NCBI RefSeq assembly: GCF_014212175.1
Contig: NZ_JACJVR010000070.1
Location: 1-64,000 of the forward strand
DNA: 64,000 nt
Source: Cohnella xylanilytica
GTDB taxonomy: Bacteria > Bacillota > Bacilli > Paenibacillales > Paenibacillaceae
Direction: 5' to 3'
Part shown: piece by piece, positions 1 through 7,278 of the stretch
How positions within the stretch are numbered: position 1 is the first letter of the stretch
Layout: the number at the start of each line of letters is the position of its first letter
The notes under the pieces: generated by a model
Told to the model about the DNA's origin: nothing
The model's database searches: none
What the model saw: only the letters and a program-made list of their open reading frames with translations
Made by a program: the position numbers and the translations under genes

Positions 1-130
1 TTATCACAGACGTTTGACACGTTCTTCCGGCTGAGTTCTTCCGCGCCGAGGCGTAAGTTTTTTCTTTGCATTTGGCAGACAGGCGTCGGTTTTCGGCTAT
101 TTCCTCCTCAATCTCCGCCTGTTTAGACAT
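1..130 (-). CDS. Partial small ORF running off the window start (unidentified)
   Basis: An ATG at 130 opens a frame of at least 43 codons that is still open at base 1. The visible N-terminus is charged (starts MSKQAEIEEEIAENRR). It vaguely resembles the helical start of Spo0E-like phosphatases, but the signature residues of that family are not visible. No good ribosome-binding site precedes the ATG. It could be a real small gene or chance. Confidence 0.25.
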   Translation of the reverse strand, partial: MSKQAEIEEEIAENRRLSAKCKEKTYASARKNSAGRTCQTSVI

Positions 131-191
131 GGTTAGCTCGTTACCATTTCTACGCCGCTTTTTTTTCGGGCGAACGATTCGTTAATGCCGT

Positions 192-1829
192 TTAATATCG
201 AACGTCCCATTCGTTAACGTTGATAAACATTCCGAAGTCCTTCGGCGTCGCGCCCGTTACCCGGTCGTTCACGGCGCCCAGCGCCTTCGTCGCGTAGATG
301 GAGGGCATCGGCACGTCCTCGGCGACGATCTGCTGCAGCCGGGCGTAGTCCTCCTTGATCTTCGATTCGTCCGTCTCGGCCGCCAGCCGCGAGAGAAGCT
401 TCTCGATCTCCTCGTTCCGGTAGCCGGTCGGGTTGCCGTCCTGCAGGAAGTACGCAATGTCCGGCAACGGATTCACCGGCGTCAGGGCGACCGTGAGAAC
501 GGCCAGATCGTAGTCCTTCCTGAACAGCTTCTCGAGCAGAGCGGACAGATCGGTCATCCGGATTTGCACGTTGAAGCCCGCCGCCGTCAGATTCTCCGCG
601 ATCAGGTTCGCCGCCTGCTCCAGCGTGCTGTCGCCGGACAGAACCGACATCGTCAGCGTCTTGCCGGAATCCCAGCCGGATTCCTTCAACAGGCGCTTCG
701 CCTTCTTCGGGTCGTAGGCGACCGGCCGGAGGCTCTCGTCCCGGTAAGGGCTATAGCTGGTGAAGAAGCCGTCCACCGCTTCGCCGGCCCCCTTGAGCAG
801 CTTGCCGACGATCAGCTCGCGGTTCATCGCGTAAGAGATCGCTTGTCTCGTCTTCGCGTCCGGCACGACCTTCTCGTTGATGTACATGAACGGGGCGGCG
901 AGCGGGGGCCCGCTGACGGTCGCGATGGTGCGGAGCCCTTTGATCTTCTCGTAATCGTCGATCGGAATGACGCCCGCGGACGGGATGTTCATATCGATCT
1001 CGCCGTTCTGGAGCTGGGCGGAGACGGCCGTCCCCGGCAGCACCTTGAAGTTCAATTCGTCGAGCTTCGGCGCGCCCTTGAAATAGTCCTTGTTGGCCTC
1101 CAGCTGAACGAAGTGGTCGAGGTCGAGGCTGACCAGCTTGAACGGACCGTTCGTCACGGTCGGCTTCCGCATGAATTCGCTCTCGTTCAGGTCCTCCGGC
1201 GGGATGTTCTCGAGCGCGAACCGCGGCAGCGTCTTCAGGTTGCGCCCGATCGTATCCTTGAAGATGTTCAGAGTCGTCGGCGCCTTCGTCGTCAAGGTCA
1301 GCGTATAGGAGTCCGCCTTCTTGACTCCGGCGATGGAGGTCCGTCCCTCGGGAAGGCGGCCCTCGTCATCCAGCCCTTCCAGAATCGCGAACATGTAGGC
1401 GTACCTGGAGCCGACCTTGGGGTTCGCGATCAGCTCCAGCGTGAAGATAACGTCGTCCGCGGTGACCGGGGCGCCGTCCGTCCACTTCGCCCTCGGGTTC
1501 AGCTTGACCGTGAAGGTCTTGTTGTCCGAGGTCTCGATCGAATCCGCAAGCATCGGCTTGTAGGTCAGATCGGAGTCCAGCTCCACGAGCGGCAGGAACA
1601 TCAGGCTCGTCACTTGCGTCGACACCATCCCCACCGCGGTAAGCGGGTTGACGACGCCCGGCGAGTAGGTGACGCCGATGTTGACCGTCTTCTTCCCGCC
1701 GTCCGCGGTTCGCGCCGTCGCGGCCGGATTCCCGGTCCCGTTATCGTGGCCGCCGCAAGCCGGCATCATCGTCAATGCCGCCGCCAACGCCGCCGCCAAC
1801 GCGGATTTCCTCATCGGTCCGAAGTCCAT
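192..1829 (-). CDS. Family-5 peptide/nickel-type ABC transporter substrate-binding lipoprotein
   Basis: Extracellular binding protein of the SBP_bac_5 (OppA/DppA/NikA) family, which delivers oligopeptides or similar solutes to a membrane permease. The 545-residue length is typical. The N-terminus has a basic stretch, an Ala/Leu-rich membrane segment and a lipobox M-P-A-C with C25 as the lipidated residue, followed by a low-complexity linker. The binding domain fills about residues 48-545 and contains the family-type stretch near 'PRAKWTDGAPVTADDV'. The start at 1829 is supported by AAGGAG seven bases upstream. No permease or ATPase genes lie beside it, so it is an orphan in this window; its partner must be encoded elsewhere or to the left. 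The ligand cannot be told from the sequence. Confidence 0.9.
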   Translation of the reverse strand: MDFGPMRKSALAAALAAALTMMPACGGHDNGTGNPAATARTADGGKKTVNIGVTYSPGVVNPLTAVGMVSTQVTSLMFLPLVELDSDLTYKPMLADSIETSDNKTFTVKLNPRAKWTDGAPVTADDVIFTLELIANPKVGSRYAYMFAILEGLDDEGRLPEGRTSIAGVKKADSYTLTLTTKAPTTLNIFKDTIGRNLKTLPRFALENIPPEDLNESEFMRKPTVTNGPFKLVSLDLDHFVQLEANKDYFKGAPKLDELNFKVLPGTAVSAQLQNGEIDMNIPSAGVIPIDDYEKIKGLRTIATVSGPPLAAPFMYINEKVVPDAKTRQAISYAMNRELIVGKLLKGAGEAVDGFFTSYSPYRDESLRPVAYDPKKAKRLLKESGWDSGKTLTMSVLSGDSTLEQAANLIAENLTAAGFNVQIRMTDLSALLEKLFRKDYDLAVLTVALTPVNPLPDIAYFLQDGNPTGYRNEEIEKLLSRLAAETDESKIKEDYARLQQIVAEDVPMPSIYATKALGAVNDRVTGATPKDFGMFINVNEWDVRY

Positions 1830-2199
1830 TTATTCTCCTTCGAGCAATTCCTAATTCGCTACTAGTATTCTTCATGATAAAGAATTTAATAGTCAATACT
1901 ATTTTATAGGCATCCTTGTCTCGTGCAGACCCGTCAAACGCGGCAAAATGAAGGTTCTTGCGAGTTTGGGGCATGTGGCGAGGATATCAAGGGGTTTGAA
2001 TATATGAACAGTATTAACTTTTAATGTCATAATCTATCATCGATCGCGTCATCGATCGCGCACGCATCCATCAAGCTCATGGGCCTCTCCCATGCCGCGC
2101 TCCGACGACTAGCCGGCGGACTCATGCTTGCCATGGGCGTCCTATGGTACACTTAGAAGAAGAAATCAATAGGTTCGCAGAGTAGGAGATCGATCGAAC
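1830..2199. other. Divergent intergenic region between the binding protein and exoA
   Basis: This gap has no gene. It holds an inverted repeat, AGTATT at 1864-1869 with AATACT at 1894-1899, just upstream of the binding-protein gene, which is a plausible operator. It also holds a 12-bp direct duplication containing ATCGATCGCG at 2039-2048 and 2051-2060. An extended -10 (TG-G-TACACT, 2145-2153) is probably the promoter of the downstream nuclease gene. The remainder shows nothing recognisable. Confidence 0.45.
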
Positions 2200-2958
2200 A
2201 TGAAGCTGGCTTCTTGGAACGTGAACGGCCTGCGGGCCTGCGTGAACAAAGGGTTCAACGACTATGTGAGGGATTCGGGCGCGGACGTCGTCTGCGTTCA
2301 GGAGACGAAGCTGCAAGAGGGGCAGATCTGCCTGGAATACGGCGAGGAATACTCGCTCTATTGGAACTACGCGGAGAAGAAGGGCTACTCCGGAACGGCC
2401 GTGTTCACGAAGCTCAAGCCGCTGTCCGTCCGTTACGGCATGGAAGAGGACCGTGAACCCGAAGGCCGGATTCTGACGCTCGAGTTCGAGAATTTCCACC
2501 TGGTCACCGTCTACACCCCGAACGCCAAGAGGGACCTGTCCCGCCTGGACTATCGGATGGAGTGGGAGGACCGGTTCCGCGCGTACCTGCTCCAGCTGGA
2601 CGAGCGGAAGCCGGTCATCGCCTGCGGGGACCTGAACGTCGCCCATAAGGAGATCGACATCAAGAACTGGCGGAGCAATCGGGGCAACTCCGGCTTCACC
2701 GACGAGGAACGGGAGAAAATGACGAAGCTGCTGGACGCCGGGTTCGTCGACACGTTCCGGCACTTCTACCCGGACCGGACGGACGCCTTCACGTGGTGGT
2801 CCAACATGCCGAAGGTGCGGGAGCGCAACGTCGGCTGGCGCATCGATTACTTCCTCGCTTCGGAGCGGCTCGTTCCGTACCTGGTCGACGCGGGCATCGA
2901 CGCCCACGTGCTCGGCAGCGACCATTGCCCGGTGACGCTGGAAGTGAAGGACCTGTAA
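2200..2958 (+). CDS. exoA: Exodeoxyribonuclease III (AP endonuclease)
   Basis: DNA repair enzyme of the Xth/ExoA family (endonuclease/exonuclease/phosphatase fold) that cleaves DNA at abasic sites and trims 3' ends. At 252 residues it has the usual family length. The metal-binding and catalytic motifs are all visible: the start with SWNVNGLRA (Asn), VQETKLQ (Glu), GDLNVAH (Asp/Asn), WRIDYFL and the terminal GSDHCPV (Asp-His pair). GGAG lies about 10 bases before the ATG. A GGGCGTC/GACGCCC hairpin follows the stop at about 2980-3000, without a clear T tract. It is monocistronic and cytoplasmic. The symbol follows Bacillus usage; xth is the E. coli equivalent. Confidence 0.95.
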   Translation: MKLASWNVNGLRACVNKGFNDYVRDSGADVVCVQETKLQEGQICLEYGEEYSLYWNYAEKKGYSGTAVFTKLKPLSVRYGMEEDREPEGRILTLEFENFHLVTVYTPNAKRDLSRLDYRMEWEDRFRAYLLQLDERKPVIACGDLNVAHKEIDIKNWRSNRGNSGFTDEEREKMTKLLDAGFVDTFRHFYPDRTDAFTWWSNMPKVRERNVGWRIDYFLASERLVPYLVDAGIDAHVLGSDHCPVTLEVKDL

Positions 2959-3094
2959 GCCGCAGGGGACGAGAACGGGGCGTCGAAGAGACGCCCTCCC
3001 TCTGCCTGTGAACCTCCCGATTCCGGCCGCGGCTATTCGGAGATCATCCGCCGCGCCTCGTCATCGACGCCGCAAGCCGGGCGCCCGATCGCGG

Positions 3095-3697
3095 CTAGCG
3101 CCAACGTATATGCCCGATCTGGGTGCGAACCCGGTCCGCCCACTTCCGCAGAGGACCTCGGTTGTCGGGAACGAGCCGGATTCCCGCCAGATTGGCGATC
3201 GCCTCGGCCGCTTCCGCCACCGACAGCCCTTCCGTGTCCAGATGGTGCCGGAACGCTTCGTTCTTCAACCCTTCCACGCAGCGGTCGATCTGAAGCGCCG
3301 GCCACGAATTCGCGCCGTCGCCCCGGCTGCGCAGCCTGCGCAGAAGAGTCTCCTTCGACGCGCACAGGGCGAAGTGGCGGACGTCGGCGCCGTCCGCCCT
3401 CAGGCGGCCGACGATCTCCCCGAAGTAGGACGGATCGACCACCGTCATCGGCACGATCACGATTCCGCCGTATTCGCGGTCCAGATAGCCGAGCATCTCG
3501 TAGGCGATGCTCCGCCACATCGGGAAGTCCTGGAAGTCGCCAAGCCTCAGCTCCTTGGGCACGTTGCGGCGAATGTAGAAGCCCGCGTTCTCCGGATCGA
3601 ACACGTACGAATTCGGAATTCTTCGATGCAGCTCGTGCGACGTCTGCGTCTTGCCGGAACCGAACGCCCCGTTCACCCATAGAATCAACTCGCTCAC
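3095..3697 (-). CDS. TmrB-like P-loop AAA/nucleotide kinase-type ATPase
   Basis: A 200-residue P-loop NTPase with a Walker A motif at residues 10-17 (GAFGSGKT) at its very start. The layout (NGAFGSGKT, then a long helix, then 'DPENAG') is that of the TmrB/shikimate-kinase-like group. In Bacillus, TmrB gives tunicamycin resistance by binding the drug. The rest (PMTVVDPSYF, LRRLRSRGD) fits a small-molecule kinase fold. Whether this protein confers resistance is inference from the family. It is a single gene on the minus strand and probably cytoplasmic or peripheral to the membrane. Confidence 0.8.
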   Translation of the reverse strand: MSELILWVNGAFGSGKTQTSHELHRRIPNSYVFDPENAGFYIRRNVPKELRLGDFQDFPMWRSIAYEMLGYLDREYGGIVIVPMTVVDPSYFGEIVGRLRADGADVRHFALCASKETLLRRLRSRGDGANSWPALQIDRCVEGLKNEAFRHHLDTEGLSVAEAAEAIANLAGIRLVPDNRGPLRKWADRVRTQIGHIRWR

Positions 3698-3815
3698 CTC
3701 GGCGGAGGATAGTCGATACGCTTCGGAGGCGGCGTCGACGGCACTGCCGCGCCTCCCGCCTTCTCCAATTAGACGGCCGCCAGGCGCCGATGGTTGTAAC
3801 TGTCGTCCGAGGCCG

Positions 3816-5294
3816 TCAGCGGCTCCCGTAAGCGTCCAGAACTCCGCGAAGCCGGGCGACTCCTTCGCGAATCCGCTCCTCCGCGACGTTGCCGTAGCCG
3901 AGAATCAGCTCGTTCTCCCGCTCCCCGACGCTCAACGCGTGCGCCCGCACCGGATAGACGCGGACTCCGCGCTCTTGGATCGAGGCCACCAGGTCATCGG
4001 TGAACCGGATGCCCTCGAAGGCCGCCACGAGATGAATCCCCGCCAGATGGCCGCGCACCTTCGCGCGGTCCCCGAACTCGGCGGCCAAGGCTGCGACCAG
4101 CGCGTCGCGGCGGGCCCGGTACAGCTTCCTCGCCGCGGCGACGTGCCGTTCCAGATGGCCTCCACGCATGAACCGGGCCATCGCCAGCTGCTCCAGCGAC
4201 GGCACGTGAAGGTCGGACAGCCGCTTCGCCTCGCGCGCCCGCTCCACGAGAGAGGGCGGCAGAATCATGTAGCCGAGGCGAAGAGAAGGAAGCAGCAGCT
4301 TGCTGAACGTGCCGACGTAGATGACGCGGTCCGGCTCCAGGCCCTGCAGGGAGCTGATCGGCGGCCCCTCGAAGCGGAACTCGCTGTCGTAATCGTCTTC
4401 GACGATATAGCCTCCGGACGCCCTCGCCAGCCGGACGAGATCGATTCTCCTCCGGATCGGCAGTACGCCCCCGGTCGGGAACTGGTGCGAAGGGGTGACA
4501 TAGATGAGAGCGGGCCGTTCGGACGGATCGATGAGGGACGTGTTCATGCCGTCCTCGTCCACGGGAACCGGAACGAGCTCCGTCCCCGGCTGGCCGAAAA
4601 TCTCGTAAACCTCGCGAATCATCGGATCCTCGAGGAGAACGCGCGCCCCCGGGGCCAGCAGCAGCTTCGCCGCGATCGTCAGCGCCTGAGTCGCTCCCGA
4701 CGTGACGACGACCTGCTCCGGCCGGCAGACGACGCCGCGCGCCGCGCGCAAATACCGGGCCAGCTCGCTCCGCAGCTCGTACCGGCCTTCCGGCCGGCCG
4801 TAGCCGAGCGCTTCCGGCCGCGTCTCCGCGCAGACTTGCTCGTAGAGCCGCCCCCACAGCTTGCGCGGGAAGCGGTCCAGCGCCGGCACGCCCGAGCGGA
4901 AGTCGACGATCGCTTCCGCCCCGTCCGGCCAAGCCCCCTGCCCCGCCTCCGCAAGCTCGCGCCGCGCAAGCTCAAGCTCAAGCTCGCCCTCTGCGGGCGC
5001 GTCCTCTCCGCCGGCACCCGCCTTCTCGAGATACGTTCCGCCGGCGACATAGGTGCCCGCCCCCTGGCGGCTCTCCGTGAATCCCTCCGCCCGAAGCAGC
5101 TCGTAAGCTTCCAGCACCACGTTGCGGGAGACTCCAAGCGCCTTCGCCAGCAGACGGGTCGAGGGCAGCCGTTCTCCCTCCGCCAGCTCCCCGTTAACGA
5201 TTCGGGCACGGATCTGTTCGTACACTTGCCGGATAATCGTCCGCCCTTCGACGAGCTCGATCGCTACCCACATGAGCCCCTTCCCCCTTCCCAC
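3816..5294 (-). CDS. MocR/PdxR-type regulator (GntR winged helix fused to aminotransferase)
   Basis: Transcription factor with an N-terminal GntR winged helix (residues about 15-80, containing LPSTRLLAKALGVSRNVV) joined to a fold-type-I aminotransferase domain (about 110-480). The PLP-binding lysine sits in TFSKLLLPSLR near residue 330, so it probably senses PLP or an amino-compound aldimine. The 492-residue length is normal. A GTG start at 5294 has AGGAGG four bases upstream; an ATG at 5273 is the alternative. It is divergent from a LysE exporter, and two direct repeats in the gap (5345-5378) look like its operator, so the exporter is its likely target (inference). Confidence 0.9.
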   Translation of the reverse strand: MGRGKGLMWVAIELVEGRTIIRQVYEQIRARIVNGELAEGERLPSTRLLAKALGVSRNVVLEAYELLRAEGFTESRQGAGTYVAGGTYLEKAGAGGEDAPAEGELELELARRELAEAGQGAWPDGAEAIVDFRSGVPALDRFPRKLWGRLYEQVCAETRPEALGYGRPEGRYELRSELARYLRAARGVVCRPEQVVVTSGATQALTIAAKLLLAPGARVLLEDPMIREVYEIFGQPGTELVPVPVDEDGMNTSLIDPSERPALIYVTPSHQFPTGGVLPIRRRIDLVRLARASGGYIVEDDYDSEFRFEGPPISSLQGLEPDRVIYVGTFSKLLLPSLRLGYMILPPSLVERAREAKRLSDLHVPSLEQLAMARFMRGGHLERHVAAARKLYRARRDALVAALAAEFGDRAKVRGHLAGIHLVAAFEGIRFTDDLVASIQERGVRVYPVRAHALSVGERENELILGYGNVAEERIREGVARLRGVLDAYGSR

Positions 5295-5344
5295 GCTTCC
5301 TCCTATCGATAATTGGCTCCATCCGATCCCCGTCCGAATGGATC

Positions 5345-5378
5345 TACAGGGAACCGCTTTTCTTCATTACTATACAGG
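5345..5378. promoter_or_regulatory. Direct-repeat operator candidate for the MocR regulator
   Basis: TACAGGGAACCG at 5345 is repeated as TACAGGAAACGG at 5373, in the same orientation and 28 bp apart, in the gap between the MocR gene and the LysE gene. Head-to-tail half-sites are known for PdxR/GabR regulators. The second copy lies about 25 bp before the LysE start codon. The function is inferred. Confidence 0.5.
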
Positions 5379-5401
5379 AAACGGCGGAAGAAGGGATCCT
5401 T

Positions 5402-6031
5402 ATGGCGCATATAAGTCAATGGTTGTTCGTGGTCGGCATCGGATGGATGGGGGTGGCCGTTCCCGGGCCGAACCTGTTCATGACGATCCGCAACAGCGCC
5501 GTCTACGGCCGCCGGGCCGGATTGTGGACGGCTCTCGGGCTCGGCACGGCGAACCTGATCTCGGTCGGAGCGTGTCTGGCCGGAATCGGCCTGTTCTTGA
5601 CGGAGGCTCCGGCGCTTTTCGAAGGGGTACGATGGGCGGGAGCGGTCTTCTTGATCTATATCGGACTTCGTTCGGTGCGGGCGAGAAAAAAAGAAGGGCT
5701 CGACGCCGGGGCTTCCGGCCGGCCTGAAGAAGAGATGTCGCGGGCCCGGGCCTACCGGCTCGGCCTCTCGACCTGTCTGCTCAATCCGAAAGTCATCGTG
5801 TTCTTCCTCGCGTTCTTCACGCAGATCGTCGATGCCGGCACCCCCTTGGCCGCCCGCCTGTTCTACGGAGCCACGATCGCGGCCGTCGAATGGGCGTGGA
5901 TGTCGCTGGTAGCGGGCTTCCTGTCCTCCCCGCCGGTGAGGAGACGTTACTTCGGCGTCTCCCACTGGATCGAGAGAGCGATGGGCGGCCTGCTGATCGC
6001 TCTTGGAACGATTTGGTTCGCGGGGGGTTAA
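5402..6031 (+). CDS. LysE/RhtB-family amino-acid exporter
   Basis: A 209-residue integral membrane protein with five or six hydrophobic segments. It carries the family signature near the N-terminus (G-x-x-x-P-GPNLFM, then GRRAGLWTALGLGTANL) and the conserved NPK in the middle (LLNPKVIVFF). Members export basic amino acids, threonine/homoserine or similar small metabolites. AAGGGA precedes the ATG. It is divergent from the MocR regulator, which probably controls it. Its stop overlaps the end of the convergent membrane-protein gene by 4 bp. Confidence 0.88.
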   Translation: MAHISQWLFVVGIGWMGVAVPGPNLFMTIRNSAVYGRRAGLWTALGLGTANLISVGACLAGIGLFLTEAPALFEGVRWAGAVFLIYIGLRSVRARKKEGLDAGASGRPEEEMSRARAYRLGLSTCLLNPKVIVFFLAFFTQIVDAGTPLAARLFYGATIAAVEWAWMSLVAGFLSSPPVRRRYFGVSHWIERAMGGLLIALGTIWFAGG

Positions 6032-6576
6032 GGGGTGCGGGCGGAATCCTTCCGCCGGCGGGGGAACAGCGTGTAGCTGAAGCTGATGAGGAAGTCGATG
6101 CCGAGCACGCCCGACCATCCCCGAATGATCTGAACCAGGCTCTGCGTGCGGTCCGCGGCGTCGATCCAGACGGTCATGCCGTAGAGAATGGCGCAGCCGA
6201 TCGCCCAAGCGGCCAGGTGGCGGAACCAGCCCTGCCGTTCGCGGCGGGCGTGCTCCTCGCCGTACTTGGCCGGCTTCGCCGGGGCGGGGCCTCCCGCGAA
6301 CCGTTGCGCGAAGCGAACGTCCGCCCAGCGGATCATCGAGTGCCCGTACACGATGGAGACTCCGATATAGATGGCGGCCAGACCGTGGGTGAAGTCGGCT
6401 TCGGCCCCGCCTCGAAGGTCGATCGCGGTCGCGACGAGAAGAGCGACGTCGATCAGCGGGGTGCAGAAGAGCAGCGCGGCCCCCGCCGCCCGGAGCTTGA
6501 GCAGGTATCGGCAGACCAGGCCCGCGAGCACGAATACCCAGAATGCGACTTCGCAGCCGATAATGAACGCGGCTAT
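6028..6576 (-). CDS. Conserved multi-pass membrane protein (YmcC-like) with an apparent ATA start
   Basis: Integral membrane protein with about five hydrophobic segments and a conserved loop (HSMIRWADVRFAQRFAGGPAP). It looks like the YmcC-type family of Firmicutes, whose function is unknown. The first ordinary start codon is a GTG at 6531, but there is no ribosome site before it. The reading frame continues upstream for 15 codons encoding a hydrophobic stretch (AAFIIGCEVAFWVFV), and a strong AAGGAGG lies eight bases before an in-frame ATA at 6574-6576. The true start is therefore probably 6576, or an ATT at 6562-6564. It is divergent from a TetR gene and shares a palindromic promoter/operator with it, so it is probably TetR-controlled. 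Confidence 0.7.
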   Translation of the reverse strand: MAAFIIGCEVAFWVFVLAGLVCRYLLKLRAAGAALLFCTPLIDVALLVATAIDLRGGAEADFTHGLAAIYIGVSIVYGHSMIRWADVRFAQRFAGGPAPAKPAKYGEEHARRERQGWFRHLAAWAIGCAILYGMTVWIDAADRTQSLVQIIRGWSGVLGIDFLISFSYTLFPRRRKDSARTP

Positions 6577-6624
6577 GGCGGTGTCCTCCTTTTTTTAAGA
6601 CGACTGTATTGCAAAAAGCTGAGG

Positions 6625-6668
6625 TTATTATAACACGATTGTATTAAAAAACAAGCGTGCTATAATAA
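6625..6668. promoter_or_regulatory. Divergent promoters embedded in a 13-bp inverted repeat (TetR operator candidate)
   Basis: The arms TTATTATAACACG (6625-6637) and CGTGCTATAATAA (6656-6668) match as an inverted repeat at 12 of 13 positions. Each arm contains a TATAAT -10 box pointing outwards: 6661-6666 on the plus strand for the TetR gene and 6633-6628 on the minus strand for the membrane protein. A plus-strand -35-like TTGTAT lies at 6639-6644. A TetR dimer or pair of dimers here would block both promoters. Confidence 0.6.
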
Positions 6669-6672
6669 AGCC

Positions 6673-7278
6673 ATGCCGAAAATCGTGGATCACAACGAAC
6701 GAAAAGAGAAAATCGCCGAAGCCGTCTGGCGCGTCATCCGACGGGACGGGCTGGACGGGGTGTCCGCGCGCCGCGTCGCCGAAGAGACGGGAATCTCTCT
6801 CGGAGCGATGCGCCATTACTTCGATTCGCAGGACGAGCTTCTCGCCTACTCCATGAGGCTGATCTCGGAGCGGGCCAACGAACGGATTCTGCGTCTGCCT
6901 TGGAGCGGGAATCCCCGGGAGGATATCGAGAGGGTGATCGGGGAGCTGCTCCCTCTCGACGACGAGCGGGCGGGGGAATCGGAAGTATGGCTCGCCTTCG
7001 CGGGGAAGGCCTCGTCCGACCCGGCCATTCGGGCGCTCAGCCAAGAGGTGCATGAGGAATTGTACGCGGGACTCCGCCGGATCATCGACCCGCTCATCGC
7101 CCATGGACTGGCCAAGGAGGGGATCGACGCCGACTTCGAGGCGAAGCGGCTGCACGCGCTCGTCGACGGGCTCGTCGTGCACCATGCGACGCATCCGGAC
7201 CGCCTTCGCCGCGAAGAGCTGCTGCCCATCGTCATGCGCCATCTCGACGGCATCCTCAAGGAGAACCGGCCTCGCTAG
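6673..7278 (+). CDS. TetR/AcrR-family transcriptional repressor
   Basis: A 201-residue TetR regulator. The DNA-binding helix-turn-helix occupies residues about 10-55 (VSARRVAEETGISLGAMRHYF), and the C-terminal ligand/dimer domain resembles the BetI-like TetR_C_6 type (ALVDGLVVHHATHPDR). No ribosome site precedes the ATG: the -10 TATAAT ends only six bases before it, so the mRNA may be leaderless. The gene is divergent from the membrane protein at 6028-6576, and the palindrome between them is the probable operator. Its stop overlaps the end of the convergent helicase by 4 bp. Confidence 0.88.
   Translation: MPKIVDHNERKEKIAEAVWRVIRRDGLDGVSARRVAEETGISLGAMRHYFDSQDELLAYSMRLISERANERILRLPWSGNPREDIERVIGELLPLDDERAGESEVWLAFAGKASSDPAIRALSQEVHEELYAGLRRIIDPLIAHGLAKEGIDADFEAKRLHALVDGLVVHHATHPDRLRREELLPIVMRHLDGILKENRPR

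Noticed and set aside
170-197. A further copy of the quasi-palindromic element
   Set aside because: Only the 11-base string ACGATTCGTTA matches. The rest of the element is absent, so chance is sufficient.
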